A DNA stretch of 64,000 nt from Cupriavidus sp. U2 (GCF_009663685.2 NZ_RCOG02000032.1:798382-862381), one strand, 5' to 3'; shown: positions 29,474 through 38,742, counted from the stretch's first letter. The notes: generated by a model not told the origin, from the letters alone. Made by a program: numbers and translations.

Positions 29474-31253
29474 GCGATCCGCGCGCCTTGTCGCGCATGC
29501 GCCAGAGGCGGTCCTTGCCGTCCCTGGCGTCTTCGGCCGCATTGCGCGGCAGCAGCAACCCTACCTGTGTGATGCGCGGCCCCTCCATACGGGTCACGGT
29601 CAGCCGCAAACCGGCGATCTCCACCGCATCGCCCTCCACCGGCGGCGACGGAAACACCGCCAGCATGCCTTCCTCCAGCGTCTGTTCCTTTTGGACCGCC
29701 TGCAGCGGCCGCGTGGCGTAGAGTGCCGCCACGTCCGCCAGACGGGCCTGGCCGTCCAGCAGGAAGTCATGCGCCACCTGATCCCACGACGGCGGCGTGG
29801 CCGGCTTCAGGAACAGGCGCGACAGGCGCGGCATGGCCGGGCCAGGCGCCAGGATCGACACGATATCGCCCGCGCGCAGCACCGCCTGGTCCAGCGGCAC
29901 CAGCGCGCCTTCGCGGGCCACCGTCATCAGCCGGCTGCGCGACGGCAGTTCGACCTGGTCCGCGCGCAGGTCTTCCATCGACGAATTGGGGGCCACCACG
30001 AACTGCATGATTTCCATGCCCGGCGCGCGCACGCCGCGCAGGCGCTCGCGCGACAGCGGCTCGTCATAGGCCGGCCGCAGCACACGCGCCAGCCGCGCCG
30101 CCAGCGCCACCGTGGTGCCCTGGCACAGCAGGCTGGCCAGCACCACGGCAAACGCCACCCGGAACAGCAGCCCGGCATCCTCCATGCCCTGCAGCAGCGG
30201 GAACAGCGACAGCACGATCGGCACCGCGCCGCGCAGGCCTATCCAGGCCAGGAAGCCCTTTTCGCGCGGACTGAACCGGAATGGCAGCAGCGAGACAAAG
30301 ACCGCCACGGGCCGCGCCACGCACATCAGGAAGGCAGCCAGCGCCAGGGCCGGCACGGCGATATCCCAGATCCGGTGCGGTGTCACCAGCAGCCCCAGCA
30401 ACAGGAACATGGCGGATTGCGCCAGCCAGGCCATGCCGTCCATGGCACGCAGGACGTCCTCGCTGACGGCGCGGTCGCGGTTGCCGACCATCATCCCGAC
30501 CAGATAGACGGCCAGAAAGCCGCTGCCGCCGAATGACTGGACGATGGCCCAGATCATGCAGCCGCCAGAGCAGATCAGGATGGCCTGCAATCCCTCGGCC
30601 ACATTGACGCGCTCCATGACATTGGCCATGCAATAGCCCAGCCCGCCGCCCAGCAGCCCCCCCACCCCGAACTGCACCAGCAGCCGCAGGCCCAGCGCGC
30701 CGGGCGACAGGCCCTGCGGCGCGGTGATCCATTCGATCAGGGTCAGGGTCAGGAAGATGGCCATCGGGTCGTTGATGCCCGATTCGATCTCGAGCACGCT
30801 GGCCACGCGGTCCTTGAGCCGGATGCCGCTGCTGTTGAGCAGCGAAAACACGGCGGCCGCGTCGGTGGACCCGACGATGGCGCCCAGCAGCAGCCCGAGC
30901 TTCCAGTCGACGCCCAGCATCCATGTTGCAAACAATCCCACCAGCACGGCGGTCAGCACCACGCCCACGGTGGCCAGCGACAGCGACGGCTTCAGCGCCA
31001 CGCGGAACGTGGCAAAGCGCGTGCGCAGCCCGCCGTCGAGCAGGATCACGGCCAGCGCGATATTGCCGACCAGGAAGCTGAGCCAGGTATTGGAAAACCG
31101 GATGCCGCCCGGGCCGTCCACCCCGGCGGCCATGCCCACACCCAGGAACACCAGCAGGAACGGCACCCCGAAGCGCGCCGAGAACACCCCGAGCAGGATG
31201 CCCAGCGTCATCACCAGGGCGCCGATCAGGATGGCATGGTCGATGGCTTCCAA
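29445..31253 (-). CDS. Potassium/proton antiporter, CvrA/NhaP2 type
   Basis: A 602-residue CPA1-type antiporter. Twelve or so membrane segments fill residues 1-395 (VFLGVGMAAGVDGPGG, NIALAVILLDGGLRT, GAIVGSTDAAAVFSLL with the conserved DAA-type ion site, LEIESGINDPMAIFL). Cytosolic regulatory domains follow: a TrkA_C-like domain (EIMQFVVAPNSSMEDL ... LRAGDIVSILAPG) and a CorC/HlyC-like C-terminal domain (VEGDAVEIAGLRLTVTRMEG). It exports K+ in exchange for protons. The 3' end overlaps the convergent Bug gene by 29 bases. Confidence 0.9.
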   Translation of the reverse strand: MEAIDHAILIGALVMTLGILLGVFSARFGVPFLLVFLGVGMAAGVDGPGGIRFSNTWLSFLVGNIALAVILLDGGLRTRFATFRVALKPSLSLATVGVVLTAVLVGLFATWMLGVDWKLGLLLGAIVGSTDAAAVFSLLNSSGIRLKDRVASVLEIESGINDPMAIFLTLTLIEWITAPQGLSPGALGLRLLVQFGVGGLLGGGLGYCMANVMERVNVAEGLQAILICSGGCMIWAIVQSFGGSGFLAVYLVGMMVGNRDRAVSEDVLRAMDGMAWLAQSAMFLLLGLLVTPHRIWDIAVPALALAAFLMCVARPVAVFVSLLPFRFSPREKGFLAWIGLRGAVPIVLSLFPLLQGMEDAGLLFRVAFAVVLASLLCQGTTVALAARLARVLRPAYDEPLSRERLRGVRAPGMEIMQFVVAPNSSMEDLRADQVELPSRSRLMTVAREGALVPLDQAVLRAGDIVSILAPGPAMPRLSRLFLKPATPPSWDQVAHDFLLDGQARLADVAALYATRPLQAVQKEQTLEEGMLAVFPSPPVEGDAVEIAGLRLTVTRMEGPRITQVGLLLPRNAAEDARDGKDRLWRMRDKARGSLSRPSRRKP

Positions 31254-31611
31254 GCGGGCCTCCTGTCGTCGTTATTTTTGGGGGGATGTCAGGCCATGCG
31301 AAAGCTTTCATTCCAGCTTTCGATCATAGGTCGCCCCGCACGCCAGGTCTGTCCGTTTCCGTCCGGCGCAGCACCGCCTGCCTGCGCCCTCCATCGGCAT
31401 ATTCCCTGCACTTTTCCTTGCGTCGTCAACGACTTACCGAACGCTTTCAGACGTCTGCGTAGGGACATACCCTGAGGTTGCCACTTTATGCAGACATATG
31501 AAAGGTAGCTGAAAGGATGCGCTTTTACCTTCCACCCTGCCGCGATCGGGGTAGCCCTTGTCGCGACGTTTTTCAAGCAGTCAAAGCTGTGTCATATCGA
31601 GGAGAATCATT
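31254..31611. other. 358-bp divergent control region between antiporter gene and tctB
   Basis: Must hold promoters in both directions. It is less GC-rich than its neighbours in its right half. GAGGAGAAT close to position 31600 is the tctB ribosome binding site. No strong palindrome, hairpin with T-tract or plausible small gene was found. Short symmetries such as AGGG-acata-CCCT are too small to rely on. Confidence 0.5.
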
Positions 31612-32073
31612 TTGCGCATACGTAGCCAAAAGGACTTTGCCTCCGGCCTGATGTTCATCCTGGTCGGATTGGGCTTTTCCTTCGTCGCCCGTGGCTATTC
31701 CATGGGAACAGCCGCCAAGATGGGACCGGGATACTTCCCGTTCTGGCTCGGCATCGTGCTCGCCCTGCTGGGCGCGCTGGTACTGTGGGGCTCGCTGTCT
31801 TCCAGGATGGAAGAAGATCAACTGGCGCGCTGGGACCTGAAGATCCTGCTGTGGATCCTGGGCTCGGTGGTGCTGTTCGGCCTGCTGCTCAAGCCGCTGG
31901 GCATGGTGCTGTCCGTGGTGGTACTGGTGCTGGTCTCCTCGATGGCCAGTCATGAATTCAGCTGGAAGGGTGCTGTCCTTAACGCGATCGTGCTGGTGCT
32001 GATCAGCATGGGCGCGTTCGTGTACGGCATCAACCTGCAGATGCCGGTGTGGCCGGCTTTCCTGGCAAGCTAA
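31612..32073 (+). CDS. tctB: TctB-family small membrane subunit of a tripartite tricarboxylate transporter
   Basis: A 153-residue protein with four membrane segments (ASGLMFILVGLGFSFVARGY, YFPFWLGIVLALLGALVLWGSL, ILLWILGSVVLFGLLLKPLG, LSVVVLVLVSSMAS ... LVLISMGAFVYGI) and the TctB-typical GPGYFPFWLGIVLALLG. The start is a TTG: GAGGAGAATCAT precedes it, and no in-frame ATG lies between that site and the conserved N-terminus. It pairs with tctA 13 bases downstream in the cytoplasmic membrane. No tctC-like gene is in the operon. Confidence 0.9.
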   Translation: MRIRSQKDFASGLMFILVGLGFSFVARGYSMGTAAKMGPGYFPFWLGIVLALLGALVLWGSLSSRMEEDQLARWDLKILLWILGSVVLFGLLLKPLGMVLSVVVLVLVSSMASHEFSWKGAVLNAIVLVLISMGAFVYGINLQMPVWPAFLAS

Positions 32074-32086
32074 GGAGCCCGCCCTC

Positions 32087-33589
32087 ATGGAACTGTTAGC
32101 CAACCTCGGACTGGGCTTTTCGACCGCCCTGTCCTTCCAGAACATCGCCTACGCGTTCCTGGGCTGCGTGCTCGGGACGCTGATCGGCGTGCTGCCGGGC
32201 CTGGGCCCGCTGGCCACCATCGCGATGCTGCTGCCCGTGACCTACACGCTGCCCCCGGTGGCCGCGCTGATCATGCTGGCCGGTATCTACTACGGTGCCC
32301 AGTACGGCGGCTCGACCACCGCCATCCTGGTGAACCTGCCCGGTGAATCGTCGTCGGTGGTGACCACCATCGATGGCTACCAGATGGCACGGCGCGGCCG
32401 CGCCGGCGTGGCGCTGGCCACAGCCGGTATCGGTTCGTTCTTCGCCGGCTGCGTGGCCACGCTGATCCTGGCCGCTTTCGCGGCGCCGCTGTCGGAACTG
32501 GCGTTCAAGTTCGGCCCCGCCGAGTACTTCTCGCTGATGGTGCTGGGCCTGATCGGTGCCGTGGTGCTGGCGTCGGGCTCGCTGGTCAAAGCGATTTCGA
32601 TGATCGTGCTGGGCCTGCTGCTGGGCCTGGTCGGGACCGACGTGAACTCGGGGGCGGCACGCTTCTCGTTCGACGTGCCCGAGCTGACCGACGGCCTGAA
32701 CTTCGTGTCGGTGGCCATGGGTGTGTTCGGCTTTGCGGAAATCATCGCGAACCTGGAACAGAAGGAAGCCCGCGAGACCTTCACCGATCACGTGACCAAC
32801 CTGTTCCCGACCAAGGAAGACTTCAAGCGCATGATCCCTGCCGTGCTGCGTGGCACGGCCCTGGGTTCGGCGCTGGGTATCCTGCCGGGCGGCGGTGCGG
32901 CACTGGCTTCGTTTGCAGCCTACTCGCTGGAAAAGAAGACCTCGAAGTACGCACACGAGTTCGGCAAGGGCGCCATCGAAGGCGTGGCAGGTCCGGAATC
33001 GGCCAACAACGCCGCGGCACAGACGTCGTTCATCCCGCTGCTGACGTTGGGTATCCCGCCGAACGCCGTGATGGCGCTGATGGTGGGTGCGATGACGATC
33101 CACAACATCCAGCCGGGCCCGCAGGTCATGACCAGCAACCCGGCGCTGTTCTGGGGCCTGATCGCGTCGATGTGGCTGGGCAACCTGATCCTGATCGTCC
33201 TGAACCTGCCGATGATCGGTATCTGGGTGAAGCTGCTGAAGGTGCCGTACCGTTACCTGTACCCGGCCATCCTGACGTTCTGCTGCATCGGCGTGTACTC
33301 GGTCCAGAACACCACGTTCGACGTGTTCCAGACCGCGGCCTTCGGTATCATCGGCTACCTGTTCATCAAGCTGCGCTGCGAACCGGCACCGCTGCTGCTG
33401 GGCTTCGTGCTGGGACCGATGATGGAAGAAAACTTCCGCCGCTCGCTGCTGCTGTCGCGTGGTGACTTCAGCGTGTTCGTGACGCGTCCGCTGTCGCTGG
33501 GCCTGCTGATCGCTGCGGCGGTCCTGGTGGCGATCGTGGCCATGCCGTCGATCAAGGCGAAGCGCGAAGAAGCGTTCCAGGAAGAGTAA
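32087..33589 (+). CDS. tctA: TctA-family large permease subunit of a tripartite tricarboxylate transporter
   Basis: A 500-residue protein with about eleven membrane segments. Conserved TctA loops are visible: GVLPGLGPLATIAMLLPVTY (residue 35), YGAQYGGSTTAILVNLPGESSSVVT (residue 65), and ILPGGGAALASFAAYSLEKK (residue 265), the repeated GxGP/GGGAA signatures. It forms the ion-driven channel for organic acids delivered by a Bug protein. GGAG precedes the start. A strong terminator follows the stop. Confidence 0.95.
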   Translation: MELLANLGLGFSTALSFQNIAYAFLGCVLGTLIGVLPGLGPLATIAMLLPVTYTLPPVAALIMLAGIYYGAQYGGSTTAILVNLPGESSSVVTTIDGYQMARRGRAGVALATAGIGSFFAGCVATLILAAFAAPLSELAFKFGPAEYFSLMVLGLIGAVVLASGSLVKAISMIVLGLLLGLVGTDVNSGAARFSFDVPELTDGLNFVSVAMGVFGFAEIIANLEQKEARETFTDHVTNLFPTKEDFKRMIPAVLRGTALGSALGILPGGGAALASFAAYSLEKKTSKYAHEFGKGAIEGVAGPESANNAAAQTSFIPLLTLGIPPNAVMALMVGAMTIHNIQPGPQVMTSNPALFWGLIASMWLGNLILIVLNLPMIGIWVKLLKVPYRYLYPAILTFCCIGVYSVQNTTFDVFQTAAFGIIGYLFIKLRCEPAPLLLGFVLGPMMEENFRRSLLLSRGDFSVFVTRPLSLGLLIAAAVLVAIVAMPSIKAKREEAFQEE

Positions 33590-33613
33590 GGACGTTTCCC
33601 CCGCTGCATGAAA

Positions 33614-33645
33614 CAAGGGCGCCCCTGTGGCGCCCTTTGTCTTTT
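33614..33645 (+). terminator. Intrinsic terminator of tctBA
   Basis: Stem AGGGCGCC / GGCGCCCT with a five-base loop followed by TTGTCTTTT on the plus strand, 25 bases after the tctA stop. Confidence 0.85.
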
Positions 33646-33692
33646 GGCAGGTCTTTCCCGCTATCTGGCGTTCCCCAGGCGGCGCCCGGCCC

Positions 33693-34577
33693 TCAGTCGC
33701 CGAACAGGGCCGCGCAGGCGGTGCGGATGGCCTCGGTGACGTGCACGCGGCCGTGATCGCGCCGCTCCAGCATGCCGATGGTGCGTACGGTGGGTTCGCC
33801 GCCTGCCCGCAACGGCAGGATGCGCAGCGCGCGGTCGTCGCGCCAGCGGGCACGCTTGAGCAGCGGCACCACGGTCACGCCCACTTCCTGCCGGACCAGT
33901 TCCACCAGCGCCTCGATCGAGTTCAGTTCCAGGTATTCGTTGGTGCGAAGGTGGGCGCGGCGCAACGCGCGTTCCACCAGCGCGCCGGTGCGCTGGCTAC
34001 GGTCGAAGCGCAGGAACGGGTTGGCAGCGAGTGCTTGCCGTGCATCGTCGCCCTGACTGCCACGTGCCGCAATCGCCACAAGCGGTTCGTCATACAGCGG
34101 GGTCCAGTGCAGCGTGCCAGCCAGGCGTGCCGAGCCCTCCACCACAAAAGCGGCGTCGAGCTCTCCACTTTCCACCATGGCCGCCAGTTCGAACGACTTG
34201 GCGCCGATCAGCCTGACATCGAGCGCCGGATAGGTCCGCTTCATCTGCGCCACCACGTGCGACAGCCCGCCCATCACGGAAACCACCGCGCCCACCGCCA
34301 CCGCCCCAGCCATCGCTTCGGTGTCGGCCAGCGGCACGCGCATGTCGTCGTAGAGCGCCAGCAGCCGGCGCGCCTGAGGCAGCAGCGCCCGGCCATCGGC
34401 ATTGAGCACGGCCACCCGGCCGCTGCGGTCGAACAGGGCGCGACGCAACTCTTCCTCCAGCGACCGCATCTGGAGGCTGACTGCCGCCTGCGTCACCGCG
34501 ACCTGGCCGGCGGCGGCGGCAAACGACCCGTGTTCGGCCACGGCGACGAAGGTTCTCAGAAAGCGGATCGTGCTCAT
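33693..34577 (-). CDS. LysR-family transcriptional regulator
   Basis: A 294-residue regulator with the canonical LysR N-terminus (IRFLRTFVAVAEHGSFAAAAGQVAVTQAAVSLQMRSLEEEL, residues 4-43) and an effector-binding domain. It is divergent from a Bug gene that is followed by a gamma-glutamyltransferase-like gene, so it probably controls that pair and itself. A 13-bp palindrome lies in the shared AT-rich intergenic region. Confidence 0.9.
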   Translation of the reverse strand: MSTIRFLRTFVAVAEHGSFAAAAGQVAVTQAAVSLQMRSLEEELRRALFDRSGRVAVLNADGRALLPQARRLLALYDDMRVPLADTEAMAGAVAVGAVVSVMGGLSHVVAQMKRTYPALDVRLIGAKSFELAAMVESGELDAAFVVEGSARLAGTLHWTPLYDEPLVAIAARGSQGDDARQALAANPFLRFDRSQRTGALVERALRRAHLRTNEYLELNSIEALVELVRQEVGVTVVPLLKRARWRDDRALRILPLRAGGEPTVRTIGMLERRDHGRVHVTEAIRTACAALFGD

Positions 34578-34621
34578 TGCTGGTGCATCTTTCGGGGCGC
34601 GCGCCGGAGGGCGGCCATCCT

Positions 34622-34634
34622 CAAGAATTTCTTG
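34622..34634. promoter_or_regulatory. 13-bp palindrome in LysR/Bug intergenic region (candidate operator)
   Basis: CAAGAA-T-TTCTTG lies 45 bases from the LysR start and 110 bases from the Bug start, in an AT-rich stretch that contrasts with its surroundings. Suitable for LysR binding; not proved. Confidence 0.45.
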
Positions 34635-34742
34635 TCAATCAAGCAAGGAATATTAACTTTCATTGTGGGGGCGGGCGCGGAATAATTTGTGTTTTCCTGC
34701 CGCAGTTCCACGTCGCACCCATCCGTCCCGGAGACGCAACAC

Positions 34743-35720
34743 ATGAAATCCTGGCTACGCCATCTTGGCATCGGCCTTGCCACGAGCCTGACCCTTGCTG
34801 CCGCCCCGTCGCATGCCGACACCTTTCCCAGCAAGCCGATCCGCCTGATCGTGCCGTTTCCGGCCAGCGGTGCCACTGACCTGCTGGCACGCGCCATCGC
34901 CCAGAAGGTAGGCCAGAACCTGGGCCAGCAGATCGTGGTCGACAACCGGCCCGGCGCCGGCGGCGCCATCGGTTCGGACATGGCCGCCAAAGCCGCGCCC
35001 GACGGCTACACGATCCTGATCGCCACCACCAGCACGCATTCGATCGGGCCGTACATCAATGCGCACCTGCCCTACAACACCGAAACGGACTTCACGCCGA
35101 TTGGCCAGGTGGCCACCGCCACCAACGTGCTGGTGGTGCCCAACCAGCTGCCGGTCAAGAACGTCAAGGAACTGATCGACTACGCCAGGAAGCATCCGGG
35201 CGAGCTGAACTATGCGTCGAGCGGCAATGGCACCGTGGTCCACCTGACCGCCGAGGCCTTCAAGGCCCAGGCCGGCGTGTTCATCACGCACATCCCGTAT
35301 CGCGGCACCGCGCTGGCCGTGCCTGACCTGATCTCGAACAAGGTGCAGGTGCTGTTCGACAGCATCGTGTCCGGCATGCCGCACGTGAAGGACGGCAAGC
35401 TCAAGGCACTGGCCGTGACCAGCCTGAAACGCTCGCCGTTGGCGCCGGACCTGCCTACCGTCAGCGAATCGGGCCTGCCGGGCTTTGAATCGGATACCTG
35501 GTTCGGCATCTATGGTCCCAAGGGCCTGCCGCCCGAGATCGTCAACCGCCTGAATGCCGAGTTCAACAAGGCCATTCAGTCGCAGGACGTCAAGGACCGT
35601 CTGGCCAAGCTGGGCGCCGAACCGATTGGCGGCACGCCGGCCCAGTTCGCCGCGATGGTGAAAAAGGACAGCGCACGCTGGGGCAAGCTGATCAAGGATC
35701 GCAAGATCCAGGTCGACTAA
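34743..35720 (+). CDS. Bug-family (TctC-like) periplasmic solute-binding protein
   Basis: A 325-residue Bug protein: signal peptide (MKSWLRHLGIGLATSLTLAAAPSHA), then FPSKPIRLIVPFPASGATDLLAR and VVDNRPGAGGAIGSDMAAKAAPDGYT. It shares the same fold and loops as the other Bug gene in the window but is clearly divergent in sequence. It is followed after 74 bases by a gamma-glutamyltransferase-like gene and preceded by a divergent LysR gene. The ligand could be a gamma-glutamyl compound or another carboxylate handled by that enzyme; this is inference from context. Confidence 0.92.
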   Translation: MKSWLRHLGIGLATSLTLAAAPSHADTFPSKPIRLIVPFPASGATDLLARAIAQKVGQNLGQQIVVDNRPGAGGAIGSDMAAKAAPDGYTILIATTSTHSIGPYINAHLPYNTETDFTPIGQVATATNVLVVPNQLPVKNVKELIDYARKHPGELNYASSGNGTVVHLTAEAFKAQAGVFITHIPYRGTALAVPDLISNKVQVLFDSIVSGMPHVKDGKLKALAVTSLKRSPLAPDLPTVSESGLPGFESDTWFGIYGPKGLPPEIVNRLNAEFNKAIQSQDVKDRLAKLGAEPIGGTPAQFAAMVKKDSARWGKLIKDRKIQVD

Positions 35721-35794
35721 GCACAAGCAGGACAAGCGGGCGACAATGGCGTCGCCCTGCCGAGCACGACAACCAGGCAGCAAAGAGAGACACC

Positions 35795-37420
35795 ATGCAG
35801 AACTTCAACTGGACCAATCCCTATCCCACCGTGCGCATTCCGCTGTTCGCGCGCAACGTGGTATCGACCTCGCATCCGCTGGCCGCACAGGCCGGCCTGC
35901 GCATGCTGCTCAAGGGCGGCAATGCCGTGGATGCCGCCATCGCCGCTGCCGCAGCCATCACGCTGGTGGAGCCGGTGTCGTGCGGGCTGGGCAGCGATGC
36001 CTTTGCGATCCTCTGGGATGGCAAGGAACTGCATGGCCTGAACTCGTCGGGCGTGGCCCCGAAGGCCTGGAGCCCCGAATACTTCAAGAACAAGTACGGG
36101 GTGGACGGCAACGGACTGGCCAACCGGCCGATCCGCGGCTGGGATTCGGTGACCGTGCCCGGCGTGATCGCCGGCTGGGCCGCGCTGCACGAGCGATTCG
36201 GCAAGCTGCCGTTCGAGGACCTCATGGCGCCCGCCATCGAGATCGCCGAACGCGGCTACGCCGTGCCGCCGGTGGTGGCACACAAGTGGGCCGCCGCCGT
36301 ACCGGACCTCAAGAGCCAGCCGGGCTTTGCCGACACGTTCATGCCCAACGGCCGCGCGCCGCACGTTGGCGAAAAGTTCGTGTTCAAGAATGCCGCCGAG
36401 ACGCTGCGCAAGATCGGCGCCACGAAGGGCCGCGCCTACTACGAAGGCGAGATCGCCGAGAAGATCGCTGCGTTCAGCAAGGAATGCGGCGCCGCGATGA
36501 CGCTGGACGACCTGCGCAACTATCGCCCCGAATGGGTCAAGCCGATCAGCAAGTCGTATCGCGGCTACGACGTCCATGAGATTCCGCCCAATGGCCAGGG
36601 CATTGCCGCGCTGATGGCGCTGGGCATCCTGGACCAGTTCGACCTGGGCGCCCTGCCCGTGGATTCGGTCGATTCGCAGCACCTGCAGATCGAGGCGATG
36701 AAGCTGGCCTTTGCCGACCTGTACCGCTACGTGGCCGACCCGCGCAGCATGGAAGTCACCCCCGAGCAGATGCTGGGCGATGCGTACCTGAAGTCGCGCG
36801 CCAAGCTGATCGACATGCAGCGTGCCACGCATTTCAACTTCGGCATGCCGCGCACGGGCGGCACGATCTACCTGACCGCCGCCGACGAGAACGGCATGAT
36901 GATCTCCTTCATCCAGTCGAACTACATGGGTTTCGGTTCGGGCGTGGTGGTACCGGGCACCGGCATCAGCCTGCAAAATCGTGGCGTGGGCTTCTCGATG
37001 GACCCCAAGTCGGCCAATGTGGTGGAAGGCGGCAAGCGCCCGTTCCACACGATCATCCCGGCGTTCCTGACCAAGGATGGCCAGCCCGTGATGAGTTTCG
37101 GCGTGATGGGCGGCGACATGCAGCCCCAGGGCCATTTGCAGACCGTCGTGCGCATGCTCGACTACAACCAGCAGCCGCAGGCCGCTTGCTGCGCGCCGCG
37201 CTGGAAGGTCAACCGCGACTTCACGCTCGACGTTGAAGGCACCATGGACCCGAACACCGTGGCAGGCCTGAAGGACCGCGGCCACAAGCTCAAGTCGGTG
37301 GAAGACCCGTATATGGACTTCGGCTCAGGCCAGTTCATCTGGCGCCTGTCGCAAGACGCCGAGCAAGGCTACGTGGCCGCCAGCGACAGCCGGCGCGACG
37401 GCCAGGCCGTGGGCTTCTGA
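35795..37420 (+). CDS. Gamma-glutamyltransferase family protein (Ntn hydrolase)
   Basis: A 541-residue GGT-like protein. The N-terminal core has STSHPLAAQAGLRMLLKGGNAVDAAIAAAAA and GLGSDAFAILWDG. The autoprocessing Thr aligns with T357 in GGTIYLTAADENG; the spacing to the downstream GFGSG loop equals that between the catalytic Thr and FGTG in classical GGT, so the nucleophile is present. There is no N-terminal signal peptide, unlike periplasmic GGT, so it is probably cytoplasmic. Such cytosolic members are often acylases or transferases of uncertain substrate. It probably shares a transcript with the Bug gene upstream. A strong terminator follows the stop. Confidence 0.88.
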   Translation: MQNFNWTNPYPTVRIPLFARNVVSTSHPLAAQAGLRMLLKGGNAVDAAIAAAAAITLVEPVSCGLGSDAFAILWDGKELHGLNSSGVAPKAWSPEYFKNKYGVDGNGLANRPIRGWDSVTVPGVIAGWAALHERFGKLPFEDLMAPAIEIAERGYAVPPVVAHKWAAAVPDLKSQPGFADTFMPNGRAPHVGEKFVFKNAAETLRKIGATKGRAYYEGEIAEKIAAFSKECGAAMTLDDLRNYRPEWVKPISKSYRGYDVHEIPPNGQGIAALMALGILDQFDLGALPVDSVDSQHLQIEAMKLAFADLYRYVADPRSMEVTPEQMLGDAYLKSRAKLIDMQRATHFNFGMPRTGGTIYLTAADENGMMISFIQSNYMGFGSGVVVPGTGISLQNRGVGFSMDPKSANVVEGGKRPFHTIIPAFLTKDGQPVMSFGVMGGDMQPQGHLQTVVRMLDYNQQPQAACCAPRWKVNRDFTLDVEGTMDPNTVAGLKDRGHKLKSVEDPYMDFGSGQFIWRLSQDAEQGYVAASDSRRDGQAVGF

Positions 37421-37487
37421 CGCAACACCGCCTGACGTATCGATATCGTAGTACCGCAGTGGGTAACACCGTAGTTGATGTCCTGCG

Positions 37488-37520
37488 AGGCGCCACGGAA
37501 CCATCCGTGGCGCCTTTTTT
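37488..37520 (+). terminator. Intrinsic terminator after gamma-glutamyltransferase-like gene
   Basis: Perfect 10-bp stem GGCGCCACGG / CCGTGGCGCC with an AACCAT loop and TTTTTT on the plus strand. Confidence 0.92.
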
Positions 37521-37545
37521 ATGCCGCATCGGTATCCGTGCGGCG

Positions 37546-38742
37546 TCAGTAGACCGGCAGGCTCAGGAACAGCTTGATGACCACGGCATTGACGATGTCG
37601 ATGAAGAAGGCACCCACCATCGGCACGATCAGGAAGGCCAGGTGCGACGGGCCGTAGCGGTCCGTGATGGCCTGCATGTTGGCGATGGCCGTGGGCGTGG
37701 CCCCAAGGCCGAAGCCGCAATGGCCGGCGGCCAGCACGGCGGCATCGTAGTTGCGGCCCATGACCCGGAAGGTAACGAAGATCGCATAGGCGGCCATGGC
37801 GCCGGTCTGCACCAGCAGGATCAGCAGCATCGGCAGCGCCAGCGAGGCCAGTTCCCACAGGCGCAGGCTCATCAGCGCCATCGCCAGGAACATCGACAGG
37901 CTCACGTTGCCCAGCACCGACAGCGCGCGATCGAAGACCGTGTACCAGCCCAGCAGCGCCAGCCCGTTGCGCAGCAGCACCCCGACGAACAGCACCCAGA
38001 CAAAGGTCGGCAGTTCCAGCCAGCTGCCCTTGAACAGGTCGCCCAGCGCCTGCCCCGCGGTCAGGCAGACCAGGATCAGCGCCAGGGTCTCGATCAGCGC
38101 CGATGCCGTGATCGGCCGCACCGCCTGGGGATTCTCGAAGTTGAGCACGCGGTCATCGCCGGCACCCACGCCCGGCTTGGTCACATTGCGCAGCAGGTAG
38201 CGCGCCACCGGGCCGCCGATCAGGCCGCCCAGCACCAGGCCGAACGTGGCGCACGCCACGCCGAGCTCCGTGGCGTACGACATGCCGAACTGCTCGACAA
38301 ACGTCTTGCCCCAGGCCGCGCTGGTGCCATGACCTCCCGACAGCGCGATCGACCCGGCCAGCAGGCCGGTGGCCGGATGCAGGCCCAGCGCGCTGGCCAG
38401 CCCGACGCCGATCGCGTCCTGGATCACCAGCAAGCCCGCCACCGCGACCAGGAAGATGCCGATCGACTTGCCGCCCTGCTTCAGGCTGGCAAGATTGGCG
38501 CTCAGGCCAAGCGTGGCAAAGAAGGCGAGCATCAGCGGCGTCTGCGCGGTGGTGTCGAACTTCACCTGCACGTCGGCGGTAAAGCGGGCCAGGGCCAGGC
38601 ATAGCGCCACGACAAGTCCGCCCACGACCGGCTCAGGAATGTTGAAGGTGCGCAGCGGCGTTGTGACCTGCAGCAGCTTGCGTCCGACCAGCAGCACCAG
38701 CGATGCCGCGACGAGCGTTTCGTAGTTGTTGAGTTCCAGCAT
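37546..38742 (-). CDS. gltS: Sodium/glutamate symporter
   Basis: A 398-residue polytopic carrier with the GltS N-terminus (MLELNNYETLVAASLVLLVGRKLL), an inverted-repeat topology of about ten segments and two re-entrant GGxGT/GFGLGxTP-like loops: GGHGTSAAWG (near residue 140) and GFGLGATPTAIANMQ (near residue 350). These loops bind Na+ and glutamate. The gene lies just beyond the terminator of the plus-strand GGT-like gene and is convergent with it, so glutamate released by that enzyme would be a plausible but unproved link. Confidence 0.92.
   Translation of the reverse strand: MLELNNYETLVAASLVLLVGRKLLQVTTPLRTFNIPEPVVGGLVVALCLALARFTADVQVKFDTTAQTPLMLAFFATLGLSANLASLKQGGKSIGIFLVAVAGLLVIQDAIGVGLASALGLHPATGLLAGSIALSGGHGTSAAWGKTFVEQFGMSYATELGVACATFGLVLGGLIGGPVARYLLRNVTKPGVGAGDDRVLNFENPQAVRPITASALIETLALILVCLTAGQALGDLFKGSWLELPTFVWVLFVGVLLRNGLALLGWYTVFDRALSVLGNVSLSMFLAMALMSLRLWELASLALPMLLILLVQTGAMAAYAIFVTFRVMGRNYDAAVLAAGHCGFGLGATPTAIANMQAITDRYGPSHLAFLIVPMVGAFFIDIVNAVVIKLFLSLPVY

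Noticed and set aside
31460..31480. AGGG-acata-CCCT symmetry in the tctB upstream region
   Set aside because: Arms of four bases are too short to support an operator call.
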